A DNA stretch of 40,177 bases, taken from contig JAIBEZ010000048.1 in NCBI GenBank assembly GCA_019459485.1, positions 1 through 40,177 on the forward strand, read 5' to 3'. Positions 6,434-18,719 of the stretch are shown here, one piece after another. Below the pieces are notes generated by a model. That model had not been told where the DNA came from. It worked only from the letters and a program-made list of their open reading frames with translations, and ran no database searches. This stretch comes from Prolixibacteraceae bacterium (GTDB taxonomy: Bacteria > Bacteroidota > Bacteroidia > Bacteroidales > Prolixibacteraceae). A program made the translations under genes and the position numbers. Within the stretch, counting starts at the first letter, position 1. Every line of letters starts with the position of its first letter.

Positions 6434-8902
6434 ATGCCAAAAAGTCAATTTATTGATCCATCAGAAGTCAGGAAAGCTGGTGAAATTACATTCAATCCGA
6501 TTCCTGTAAACCAGTACAACAAAACTGTTGAAGAAGAAAAAGCAAACTTCAGCAATGAAGATTTGATGCGTATTTACCGCGATATGGTGGTGATCCGTGA
6601 GTTTGAAACCATGCTGAACCTGATCAAAATCCGTGGCGATTACAACGGTATTCCCTACGATCACCCTGGTCCTGCTCACTTGTCGATCGGACAGGAAGCT
6701 GCCGCGGTTGGTATGGCTTACACGCTCGGTGTGGATGATTTTATCTTTGGATCGCACCGCTCGCACGGCGAAATTCTGGCCAAAGGTTTATCGGCCATCG
6801 CTAAGCTGAGCGACGAACAACTGATGCAGGTGATGGAAAGTCATTTCGACGGAATCACCTTCGCACCGGTTAAAAACGGACATACCGGAACCGTAAAGGA
6901 ACTGGGAATTAAATTTCTGATTTACGGAACACTGGCCGAAATTTTTGCCCGCGAAACCGGTTTCAACAAAGGATTGGGCGGTTCAATGCATGCGTTCTTT
7001 ACGCCATTCGGGGTGTATCCGAACAATGCCATTGTGGGTGGCTCTGGCGACATTGCCGTAGGTGCTGCACTTTATAAAAAAGTAAACCGCAAATCAGGAA
7101 TCGTGGTAGCCAACATTGGTGATGCGTCAATGGCTTGCGGACCAGTTTGGGAAGGTTTGACCTTCGCGACCATGGACCAATTTAATGAATTGTGGGAAGG
7201 TGATATGAAAGGCGGTCTTCCGCTGATCATCAACATCATGAATAACCAATACGGAATGGGCGGACAAACCTGTGGCGAAACTGCCGGGTACAGCATTGCT
7301 GCGCGTATCGGAGCCGGTTTGAATGCCGATCAGCTTCATGCCGAACGTGTTGACGGTTACAATCCGTTGGCCGTTATCGATGCGTACAAGCGCAAACGCA
7401 AAATTCTGGAAGAAAAACGTGGACCGGTTCTGCTCGATGTATTGACTTACCGTTATAGCGGACACTCACCTTCGGATGCATCGTCGTATCGTTCGAAAGA
7501 AGAAGTGGAAGCATGGGAAGCTCAGGATTCGATTGCCTGGTTTGGTCGCGAACTGGTGAAAGCCGGCGTTGCAACCGAAGATCAGTTGGTTGGAATCAAA
7601 GGCGATACCATTAACCTGATGGAATCGAGCATGAAACTGGCCATCGATTTAACTATTTCGCCGCGCATGGACATGGCCAAATATCCGAACCTGATAGGTG
7701 AGATGATTTTCGGAAACGAATCGGTCGATCGCATGGAAGATCGTACTCCGGATGTAAATCACCCGATGGCTGAGAATGCACGTGTTCAGCAACTGACTAA
7801 AAAAGAACGTTTTGCTTTTGACGAAAATGGCAAAGCGCACTCGAAAATAAAAACTTATGCCTATCGCGACGGTATTTTCGAAGCCATCATCGACCGGTTC
7901 TACAAAGATCCGACTCTGATTGCATACGGAGAAGAGAACCGCGACTGGGGCGGCGCGTTTGCGGTTTACCGCGGTCTGACCGAAGCGCTTCCTTATCACC
8001 GCTTGTTCAACTCTCCGATTGCTGAAGCTGCAATTGTTGGAACAGCCATTGGTTATGCAATGTGTGGTGGCCGTGTTATTCCTGAAATCATGTATTGCGA
8101 CTTCCTGGGCCGTTGCGGCGATCAGGTATTTAACCAGCTTCCCAAATGGCAGGCCATGAGCGGAAACGTGATCAAAATGCCGGTGGTGTTGCGCGTTTCG
8201 GTAGGTTCGAAATACGGCGCTCAGCACTCGCAGGACTGGACAGCTTTGACTGCCCAGATTCCCGGACTGAAAGTTGTTTTCCCTGCTACTCCATATGATG
8301 CAAAAGGTTTGATGAATGCTGCTTTACAGGGAACCGATCCGGTGATTTTCTTCGAAAGCCAGCGTTTGTACGACATCGGTGAGCAGTTCCACAATGGTGG
8401 TGTTCCTGAAGGTTATTACGAAATTGCCATTGGTGAGCCGGATATTAAACGTGAAGGAAAAGATGTGACCATCCTGACCATCGGTGCAACTTTGTACCGT
8501 GCAATCGAAGCTGCTGACATTCTTCAGGAAAAATACGGTATGTCGGCTGAAGTAATTGATGCCCGAAGTTTGAGCCCGTTTAACTACGAACCCGTTTTGG
8601 CTTCTGTTAAAAAGACCGGACGTATCCTCATTTCGGGTGATGCTTCATCGCGTGGTTCGTTCATGAAAGAAATGGCGCAAACCATTTCTGAACTGGCCTT
8701 CGACGATTTGGATGCTCCACCGGTAGTGGTTGGTTCGCGCAACTGGATTACTCCGGCTTACGAACTCGAAGATTCGTTCTTCCCTTGTGCTGAATGGATG
8801 ATCGATGCGATCCACGAAAAGATTGTTCCGCTGAAAGGCCATGTGGTGAAAAACAATTTCACCAGTGCCGAGCAGATCAGAAGGAATAAATTGGGAGTGT
8901 AA
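6434..8902 (+). CDS. Fused alpha-beta 2-oxoacid dehydrogenase E1 component
   Basis: An 822-residue thiamine-diphosphate enzyme that carries the alpha and beta E1 chains in one polypeptide. It decarboxylates a 2-oxoacid (pyruvate or branched-chain) and passes the acyl group to a lipoyl E2. The alpha part (about 40-430) contains HRSHGE and the ThDP/Mg site from IGDASM (D230) to IMNNQYG (N270-N271). Here GDA replaces the usual GDG, and the GD-to-NN spacing of about 40 is longer than typical because of a loop around FNELWEGDMKGG. The beta part (about 470-822) has GEENRDWGGAF, the NSPIAEAAIVG region and a transketolase C-terminal fold. The upstream lpdA supplies E3; no E2 is in the window. Substrate choice cannot be read from sequence. 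Confidence 0.9.
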   Translation: MPKSQFIDPSEVRKAGEITFNPIPVNQYNKTVEEEKANFSNEDLMRIYRDMVVIREFETMLNLIKIRGDYNGIPYDHPGPAHLSIGQEAAAVGMAYTLGVDDFIFGSHRSHGEILAKGLSAIAKLSDEQLMQVMESHFDGITFAPVKNGHTGTVKELGIKFLIYGTLAEIFARETGFNKGLGGSMHAFFTPFGVYPNNAIVGGSGDIAVGAALYKKVNRKSGIVVANIGDASMACGPVWEGLTFATMDQFNELWEGDMKGGLPLIINIMNNQYGMGGQTCGETAGYSIAARIGAGLNADQLHAERVDGYNPLAVIDAYKRKRKILEEKRGPVLLDVLTYRYSGHSPSDASSYRSKEEVEAWEAQDSIAWFGRELVKAGVATEDQLVGIKGDTINLMESSMKLAIDLTISPRMDMAKYPNLIGEMIFGNESVDRMEDRTPDVNHPMAENARVQQLTKKERFAFDENGKAHSKIKTYAYRDGIFEAIIDRFYKDPTLIAYGEENRDWGGAFAVYRGLTEALPYHRLFNSPIAEAAIVGTAIGYAMCGGRVIPEIMYCDFLGRCGDQVFNQLPKWQAMSGNVIKMPVVLRVSVGSKYGAQHSQDWTALTAQIPGLKVVFPATPYDAKGLMNAALQGTDPVIFFESQRLYDIGEQFHNGGVPEGYYEIAIGEPDIKREGKDVTILTIGATLYRAIEAADILQEKYGMSAEVIDARSLSPFNYEPVLASVKKTGRILISGDASSRGSFMKEMAQTISELAFDDLDAPPVVVGSRNWITPAYELEDSFFPCAEWMIDAIHEKIVPLKGHVVKNNFTSAEQIRRNKLGV

Positions 8903-8913
8903 TTTTAATGTTT

Positions 8914-8996
8914 AGTCCGGGCTTGACTTAAAGTTGCACCCGGACTTCCAAAATAAAACAAGCCCTCGTCGTCTTGAATGGATGGCGGGGGCTTGT
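8914..8996 (+). terminator. Tandem terminator-like hairpins after the E1 gene
   Basis: Two perfect 8-bp stems follow the E1 stop: AGTCCGGG (8914-8921) with CCCGGACT (8939-8946), then ACAAGCCC (8958-8965) with GGGCTTGT (8989-8996). Both have long loops (17 and 23 nt) and no clean U-run, so they are modest terminators or mRNA 3'-end structures marking the end of the lpdA-E1 unit. Confidence 0.6.
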
Positions 8997-9106
8997 AGTA
9001 TAAGAATAGATTTTGTTATATTAACCAAACCTCATATAATCGTCAACATACGGTCATGGGGTTTTTAGTTTGGGCTGAGCAAGCTGCCATCCCTATAAAC
9101 TTATCG

Positions 9107-9137
9107 AAATACAGTCAAATTGGCTGTATTTTTTTGT
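9107..9137 (+). terminator. Intrinsic terminator
   Basis: AAATACAG (9107-9114), a 9-nt loop and CTGTATTT (9124-9131) form a perfect 8-bp stem running into a T tract (9128-9135). This is the most convincing rho-independent terminator in the window. It isolates the dehydrogenase region from the polysaccharide locus. The rest of 9000-9428 holds no gene I can support. Confidence 0.75.
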
Positions 9138-9308
9138 TTTCCCGAGGGGGCATTTATTCTGAATTTGTGTTGATTCATGGACAATTTCATTAAAAGAAAG
9201 TTACTCGATTATTATAGAATCAACAACTATTTTATACAAAACGTGCAATGCATATAACAATGTTGCGTGAATTACACCTGATCTTAAACAGTTTAATTAT
9301 TCAATTAC

Positions 9309-9385
9309 TAAATTTGAATATTAACGATCTTTACCATTTATATCTAATATTTTAAATCGTGTATCTAATATTGTATGTTAACGAT
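9309..9385 (+). promoter_or_regulatory. Candidate promoter and phased direct repeats upstream of the GH3 gene
   Basis: TAAATTTG (9309-9316) fits the Bacteroidota -7 consensus TAnnTTTG; a matching -33 TTTG is not clear. Downstream, TATCTAATATT occurs twice (9341-9351 and 9362-9372), 21 nt apart start to start, which is two helical turns. TTAACGAT occurs at 9321-9328 and 9378-9385. Such phased direct repeats would suit a dimeric AraC-type output domain of a hybrid two-component regulator. The second repeat copies overlap the earliest possible ATG (9375), which supports the start at 9429. Confidence 0.4.
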
Positions 9386-9428
9386 TAACTCAACAACTAT
9401 CTTAGTCAATTGGAAAATTGTGCACAAT

Positions 9429-13182
<3,754 letters not shown>

Positions 13183-13210
13183 TCGGAATTAACGGATATA
13201 TGGTTAATTT

Positions 13211-13352
13211 GAATAGCAACGGCATTTATGCCGTTGAAAGATGAATAATCTTCATTTAGGCTTTAGCCTAAACATCTAATTATTTCGGCTAAAGCCTAAA
13301 TTTGTCTGTTTCTCATTTTTCCCAGACCTAAAGGTCAGGGCTATTCATAATC
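13211..13352. repeat. REP-like palindromic repeat cluster between esterases 1 and 2
   Basis: The 204-nt gap holds four near-perfect palindromes: AACGGCAT-tt-ATGCCGTT (about 13218-13235), TTTAGGCT-tt-AGCCTAAA (about 13255-13272), TTCGGCTAAAGCCTAAA (about 13284-13300) and GACCTaaAGGTC (about 13325-13336). The cluster ends in GGGCTATTCATAATC. The same words (GATTATGAATAGC, CGGCATTTATGCCG, GGCTTTAGCC) recur in the opposite order at 16999-17090. No gene is present. Confidence 0.65.
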
Positions 13353-13377
13353 AATAAACCGATCATTCCATAAATAA

Positions 13378-14544
<1,167 letters not shown>

Positions 14545-14573
14545 ATAATCCGTTTTTCAATAAACCGAAGGCT

Positions 14574-15740
14574 ATGAATAGTATATCATCGAGGAATTAC
14601 CTGGCTTCATCTTTTTTGATTGTGATTTTATGTGCATTATCGATTGGATTTGCTAAAGCACAGTTGATTGACAACTCGTTGCCAGCAGCAACAAATATTA
14701 ATCAAAACCAGTGTCCGTGCATCATGCCCGACAATAGTGTTGTTTTTCAGGTCAAAGCGCCTTATGCACAAAAACTACAGATTGATTTGGGAAAAAAGTA
14801 CGACATGGTGAAAGATGCCGATGGTATTTGGACCGTTCGCACCGAACCAATTGTGCCCGGTTTTCACTACTATTTTTTACTTATTGATGATGTGCCTGTT
14901 GCCGATCCTGCAAGCCAATCGTTCTATGGAACAGGAAAAATGGCAAGTGCCATCGACATTCCCGAAAAAGGCGTTGACTTTTATGCTGTTAAGGATGTTC
15001 CTCATGGAGCCATCAGTTCAAAATACTACTTCTCGAAGATTACCAATAGTTGGAGGCGTTTGTTTGTGTACACCCCTCCGGGCTACGATGTGAATTCCAA
15101 AGTAAAATATCCGGTGGTTTATATTCAACACGGTGGGGGCGAAGACGAACGCGGCTGGGCAGAACAAGGCAAAACCGATATCATCATCGACAACCTCATT
15201 GCAGAAAGTAAAGCCCAACCAATGATTGTCGTTATTGCCAACGGAAACGTTAGCACGGGTCGCGGAGGTTACAGCAGTGAAGGTATGGCAGCGTTCAAAA
15301 AGGAAATGACACAAAACATTATCCCGTTTATCGATGAAAACTACCGAACCCTGACTGAGCCAAAAAGCCGTGCAATTTGTGGATTATCAATGGGCGGTGG
15401 ACAATCGTTTTATGTTGGACTTGAAAGCCTTGATTATTTCGGTTCTGTGGGTATTTTCAGCTCAGGTATTTTCGGTGGTATCAGAAATCCTTCGGGCAGT
15501 ACATTTAATGCTGAAAAGGAAATCCCGGGTCTGCTATCCAAGTCTGATGAATTCAATAAAAAACTTGATTTATTTTACATCTCTTGTGGTGAGCAGGATA
15601 TGCGTATTGAACACACAAAAAGAGCGGTAGAAACAATGAAGAAAAATGGACTCGAAGTTGAATTCAATTCTTTCCCTGGCGATCATGAGTGGCAGGTTTG
15701 GCGAAAATCGCTGCATGATTTTGCATCCAGGGTTTTTTGA
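14574..15740 (+). CDS. CE1-type esterase, third of four paralogues
   Basis: A 388-residue secreted esterase with signal region SSFLIVILCALSIGFAKAQ. The Ig/CBM48-like domain is more divergent ([30 protein letters not shown]). The esterase domain has YPVVYIQHGGGEDERGW, nucleophile S272 in CGLSMGGGQ, and the catalytic His in FPGDHEWQVWRKSLHDF. Compared with copies 1 and 2, the mature N-terminus carries a short insertion with a Cys pair (NQCPCIMPDN), not seen in the others. It is 42 nt from the fourth copy and 29 nt from the second, so these three form a tight unit. Confidence 0.87.
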   Translation: MNSISSRNYLASSFLIVILCALSIGFAKAQLIDNSLPAATNINQNQCPCIMPDNSVVFQVKAPYAQKLQIDLGKKYDMVKDADGIWTVRTEPIVPGFHYYFLLIDDVPVADPASQSFYGTGKMASAIDIPEKGVDFYAVKDVPHGAISSKYYFSKITNSWRRLFVYTPPGYDVNSKVKYPVVYIQHGGGEDERGWAEQGKTDIIIDNLIAESKAQPMIVVIANGNVSTGRGGYSSEGMAAFKKEMTQNIIPFIDENYRTLTEPKSRAICGLSMGGGQSFYVGLESLDYFGSVGIFSSGIFGGIRNPSGSTFNAEKEIPGLLSKSDEFNKKLDLFYISCGEQDMRIEHTKRAVETMKKNGLEVEFNSFPGDHEWQVWRKSLHDFASRVF

Positions 15741-15782
15741 TAGAATTAAGACTAACACTAACCAATAAACAGCATCGATTTT

Positions 15783-16982
15783 ATGAGAAAACATTTGATT
15801 TATATTGTAGCATTTCTTTTTGCAGTGCCATTTGGAATAAGGGCGCAACAGGCCAATGTCAATCTCGATTATAATCCACAAAAGGATACCGAAGGACTGA
15901 ATCCGTTCAGCGCTCCTGTAAATTCGCCCGAAGTGCACGACGACCGGACTGTAACTTTCAGATTGAAAGCGCCCAACGCTCAAAAAGTAGTTTTGCCAAC
16001 CGGGGCAATTTATACGGCCAATGGATTGGGCAAAGATCCCCTTCCGTTTACAAAAGGCGAAGATGGCATTTGGACGTTGACAATCGGGCCACTTAAAGCC
16101 GATATGTATGCCTATCATTTTAATGTTGATGGCGTTCAAATTCCCGATCCGAGCAATACCTACGCAGCATTTACTGCAATGCCACCCTACAGCCAGCTGG
16201 TAGTCCATGGCGGGGAGCCTGCTTACTACGATGCAAGGAACGTTCCGCATGGAAATGTAACAAGGCACATTTATCATTCCAACGTTACCAATGGTGAGCG
16301 GGAAATGTATGTTTACACCCCGCCGGGATATGATTCGAAGAAAAAATATCCGGTACTGTACCTTGTTGGAGGTAGTGGGGAATTACCATCTAATTGGGTG
16401 TACGATGGTCGTGTGAACCTGATCATGGACAACCTGCTTGCTGAAGGCAAAGCTGTCCCCATGTTGATCGCTATCCCTAACAACCAGGTCATTCACCGGA
16501 ATCATCCCAAACATACAGAACTCACTTTCGATATTTTTGAAAAAGAAATGCGAAATCATGTGATTCCGTTAGTTGATGAATCGTACAGCACGCTTCAATC
16601 GCCCAAAGGCAGAGCAATTTCTGGTCTATCGATGGGAGGTCGTCACAGCATGTTTGTGGGTTTTCGTTCGCTCGATTTGTATGCCAATTTTGGTATTTTC
16701 AGCGCTGGAGATACCAATGCAGAAACTACGCTGGCAAAGTTTTTAAACGATTCCAAAGTGAATGAAAAGGTAGATTATTTATTCATCGGACAGGGAACTG
16801 AAGAAGCCAATGGATTTATGGGTAGTCGTTGTGTCGCGTTGCACGAAGCGTTGAACAAGCATAACATCGAACACGAATATTATGTGGGCGGACATGGTGG
16901 CCACGATTGGGCTACCTGGCGTCCCTTGTTGTATTATCGATTCTTACCAAATCTTTGGCAAAAAAATGATAATCAGAAGTGA
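15783..16982 (+). CDS. CE1-type esterase, fourth of four paralogues
   Basis: A 399-residue secreted esterase (signal MRKHLIYIVAFLFAVPFGIRA, then QQ). The N-terminal domain reads VTFRLKAPNAQKVVLPTG and is the most diverged of the four. The esterase domain has YPVLYLVGGSGELPSNW, where the usual QHG is VGG, so the oxyanion-hole region differs. The nucleophile is S283 in SGLSMGGRH and the catalytic His is in GGHGGHDWATWRPLL. The altered oxyanion strand and His loop make a different acyl group or acceptor plausible. It ends the esterase run; a second palindromic cluster follows. Confidence 0.86.
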   Translation: MRKHLIYIVAFLFAVPFGIRAQQANVNLDYNPQKDTEGLNPFSAPVNSPEVHDDRTVTFRLKAPNAQKVVLPTGAIYTANGLGKDPLPFTKGEDGIWTLTIGPLKADMYAYHFNVDGVQIPDPSNTYAAFTAMPPYSQLVVHGGEPAYYDARNVPHGNVTRHIYHSNVTNGEREMYVYTPPGYDSKKKYPVLYLVGGSGELPSNWVYDGRVNLIMDNLLAEGKAVPMLIAIPNNQVIHRNHPKHTELTFDIFEKEMRNHVIPLVDESYSTLQSPKGRAISGLSMGGRHSMFVGFRSLDLYANFGIFSAGDTNAETTLAKFLNDSKVNEKVDYLFIGQGTEEANGFMGSRCVALHEALNKHNIEHEYYVGGHGGHDWATWRPLLYYRFLPNLWQKNDNQK

Positions 16983-16998
16983 CACGAAAAGATTAGTG

Positions 16999-17090
16999 AT
17001 TGGGCTGAAGTCCGCAAATGGATTATGAATAGCTCCGGCATTTATGCCGGGGGAGATATTTACGTAAAAGAAGGGGCTTTAGCCCAAATA
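16999..17090. repeat. REP-like palindromic repeat cluster after esterase 4
   Basis: Within the 149-nt gap lie TTGGGCTGAAGTCC, GATTATGAATAGC, CCGGCAT-tt-ATGCCGG (about 17035-17050) and GGGCTTTAGCCC (about 17074-17085). These are the words of the 13211-13352 cluster in inverted order, so the two clusters bracket esterases 2-4 in opposite orientation. No gene is present. Confidence 0.65.
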
Positions 17091-17131
17091 TATTATTAAA
17101 CAAGATATTCATTGAAAATTAATAAGATAAA

Positions 17132-18694
17132 ATGAAGCAAATTTACTTCCTTCTTGTTGCAACCGCAATGCTTTGCATGAGCGCTTGTACAAAACTTCAA
17201 CCCGGACAAGTTAAGGTCGAAGGCGGAATCATCCAAGGTACTGTTACCGAAGATTTAACAATCTTTAAAGGAATCCCTTTTGCCGCACCACCCGTGGGCG
17301 AATTGCGCTGGAAAGCACCACAACCTGCCGTAAAATGGGAAGGCATTAAACAAACTACCGAATATGCTCCAGCCCCTTTTCAGGGTGGAAATCCACCTTC
17401 AGGAAAAAGTGAAGATTGTTTGTACCTGAACATCTGGACTCCGGCAAAATCTGCTGACGAAAAAATACCTGTTTTGGTTTGGATATACGGTGGTGGTTTT
17501 AGTTTTGGTTCTACTTCAGAGCCTGTTCACAATGGCGAACACCTTGCACGGAAAGGTGTTGTGTTGGTGAGCATTGCCTATCGGGTTGGTCAGCTTGGCT
17601 TTTTGTCTCATCCTGAATTGAGCGCCGAAAATCAGAATCCTGTTTCAGGAAATTACGGTTTGCTCGATCAAATCGCAGGTCTGCAATGGATTAAAGACAA
17701 CATTGCAGCCTTTGGCGGCGACCCGAATAAAGTAACCATTTTTGGTGAATCGGCTGGAGGAATTTCAGTAAGTATGTTGTGTGCTTCACCTTTGGCCAAA
17801 GGATTATTCCATGGCGCCATTTCACAAAGTGGCGGTTCATTTGGCCCTACCCGAACAATAACTTACCCCGGCGAAAATATGAAAACGCTCCAACAAGCCG
17901 AACAGGCAGGAATTGAATATGCCCAAAAAGTAGGAGCGACTTCTATTGCCGATTTGCGCAAAATAGAAGCCGACAAACTCCCTATGGGAATGGGCATGGG
18001 TGGTGCATGGCCAATTGTTGACGGATACGTAATTCCCGATGATCAGCACAAACTTTACGAAGCCGGGAAGTACAACGATGTTCCGGTGCTGATAGGTTAT
18101 AACTCCGACGAAGGCGCAAGTTTTTCAAGAGAAAAAACTCCTGAAGAATACATTGCAGGGGTAAAAGCGCGTTATGGCAAATTTGCTGACGATCTCATCA
18201 AAGCCTATCCGGCTACAGAAACAACTGTTCCTAAAACTGCCCGAGACCTTGCCCGCGATGCAGCTTTTGGATGGCAGACCTGGGCTTGGGCAAATCTTCA
18301 GGCAAAAACAGGAAAATCGAAGGTTTTCTATTACTATTTCGATCAGCACCCTGAATATCCGGAAGATTCACCCCGCTATGGTTATGGCTCTCCTCATGGT
18401 CAGGATGTGGCTTATGTGTTTATGCACCTCGATAAATCGAAACCTGAAACCACAAAATCAGATATTGAAATTTCTGAGGCCATGGGAACTTACTGGACCA
18501 ACTTCGCAAAATTCGGACATCCAAATAGTGCAGAAGTCCCTGAATGGCCGGCCTTCAGCGATGCAAGTCCGGAGGTAATGCATTTTAGACAAACTCCGCA
18601 AATTGGGTCTGTTCCAAGCGCCGAATCACTAAAAGTATTGGATGGTTATTTTGAATGGAGAAGAACGCCTGAAGGTGCGGAGTGGGCAAAATAA
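17132..18694 (+). CDS. Type-B carboxylesterase lipoprotein (PF00135 family)
   Basis: A 520-residue alpha/beta hydrolase of the cholinesterase/carboxylesterase-B family with a lipoprotein signal ([19 protein letters not shown], lipobox MSAC at C19). It shows the family start [18 protein letters not shown], the disulfide-region signature [12 protein letters not shown], the oxyanion motif YGGGFSFGS, the nucleophile elbow GESAGG (S207), the acidic residue in YNSDEGASF and the catalytic His in [13 protein letters not shown]. All catalytic elements are intact. In this neighbourhood it is likely to hydrolyse acyl or aryl esters released from hemicellulose, but the family is broad and the substrate is open. 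It lies 25 nt before the GH10 gene. Confidence 0.9.
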   Translation: MKQIYFLLVATAMLCMSACTKLQPGQVKVEGGIIQGTVTEDLTIFKGIPFAAPPVGELRWKAPQPAVKWEGIKQTTEYAPAPFQGGNPPSGKSEDCLYLNIWTPAKSADEKIPVLVWIYGGGFSFGSTSEPVHNGEHLARKGVVLVSIAYRVGQLGFLSHPELSAENQNPVSGNYGLLDQIAGLQWIKDNIAAFGGDPNKVTIFGESAGGISVSMLCASPLAKGLFHGAISQSGGSFGPTRTITYPGENMKTLQQAEQAGIEYAQKVGATSIADLRKIEADKLPMGMGMGGAWPIVDGYVIPDDQHKLYEAGKYNDVPVLIGYNSDEGASFSREKTPEEYIAGVKARYGKFADDLIKAYPATETTVPKTARDLARDAAFGWQTWAWANLQAKTGKSKVFYYYFDQHPEYPEDSPRYGYGSPHGQDVAYVFMHLDKSKPETTKSDIEISEAMGTYWTNFAKFGHPNSAEVPEWPAFSDASPEVMHFRQTPQIGSVPSAESLKVLDGYFEWRRTPEGAEWAK

Positions 18695-18719
18695 TCACTT
18701 ATTTTAAAGAAAATAAACT

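Noticed and set aside
7649-8227. 192-codon minus-strand frame within the E1 gene
   Set aside because: Shadow of a conserved coding region; no leader, no domain, no neighbour on that strand.
13211-13352. Palindromic cluster as a CRISPR array or intrinsic terminator
   Set aside because: There are no regular repeats with unique spacers and no cas genes. The palindromes lack T-runs, and the same words recur at 16999-17090, which fits REP-like repeats better.
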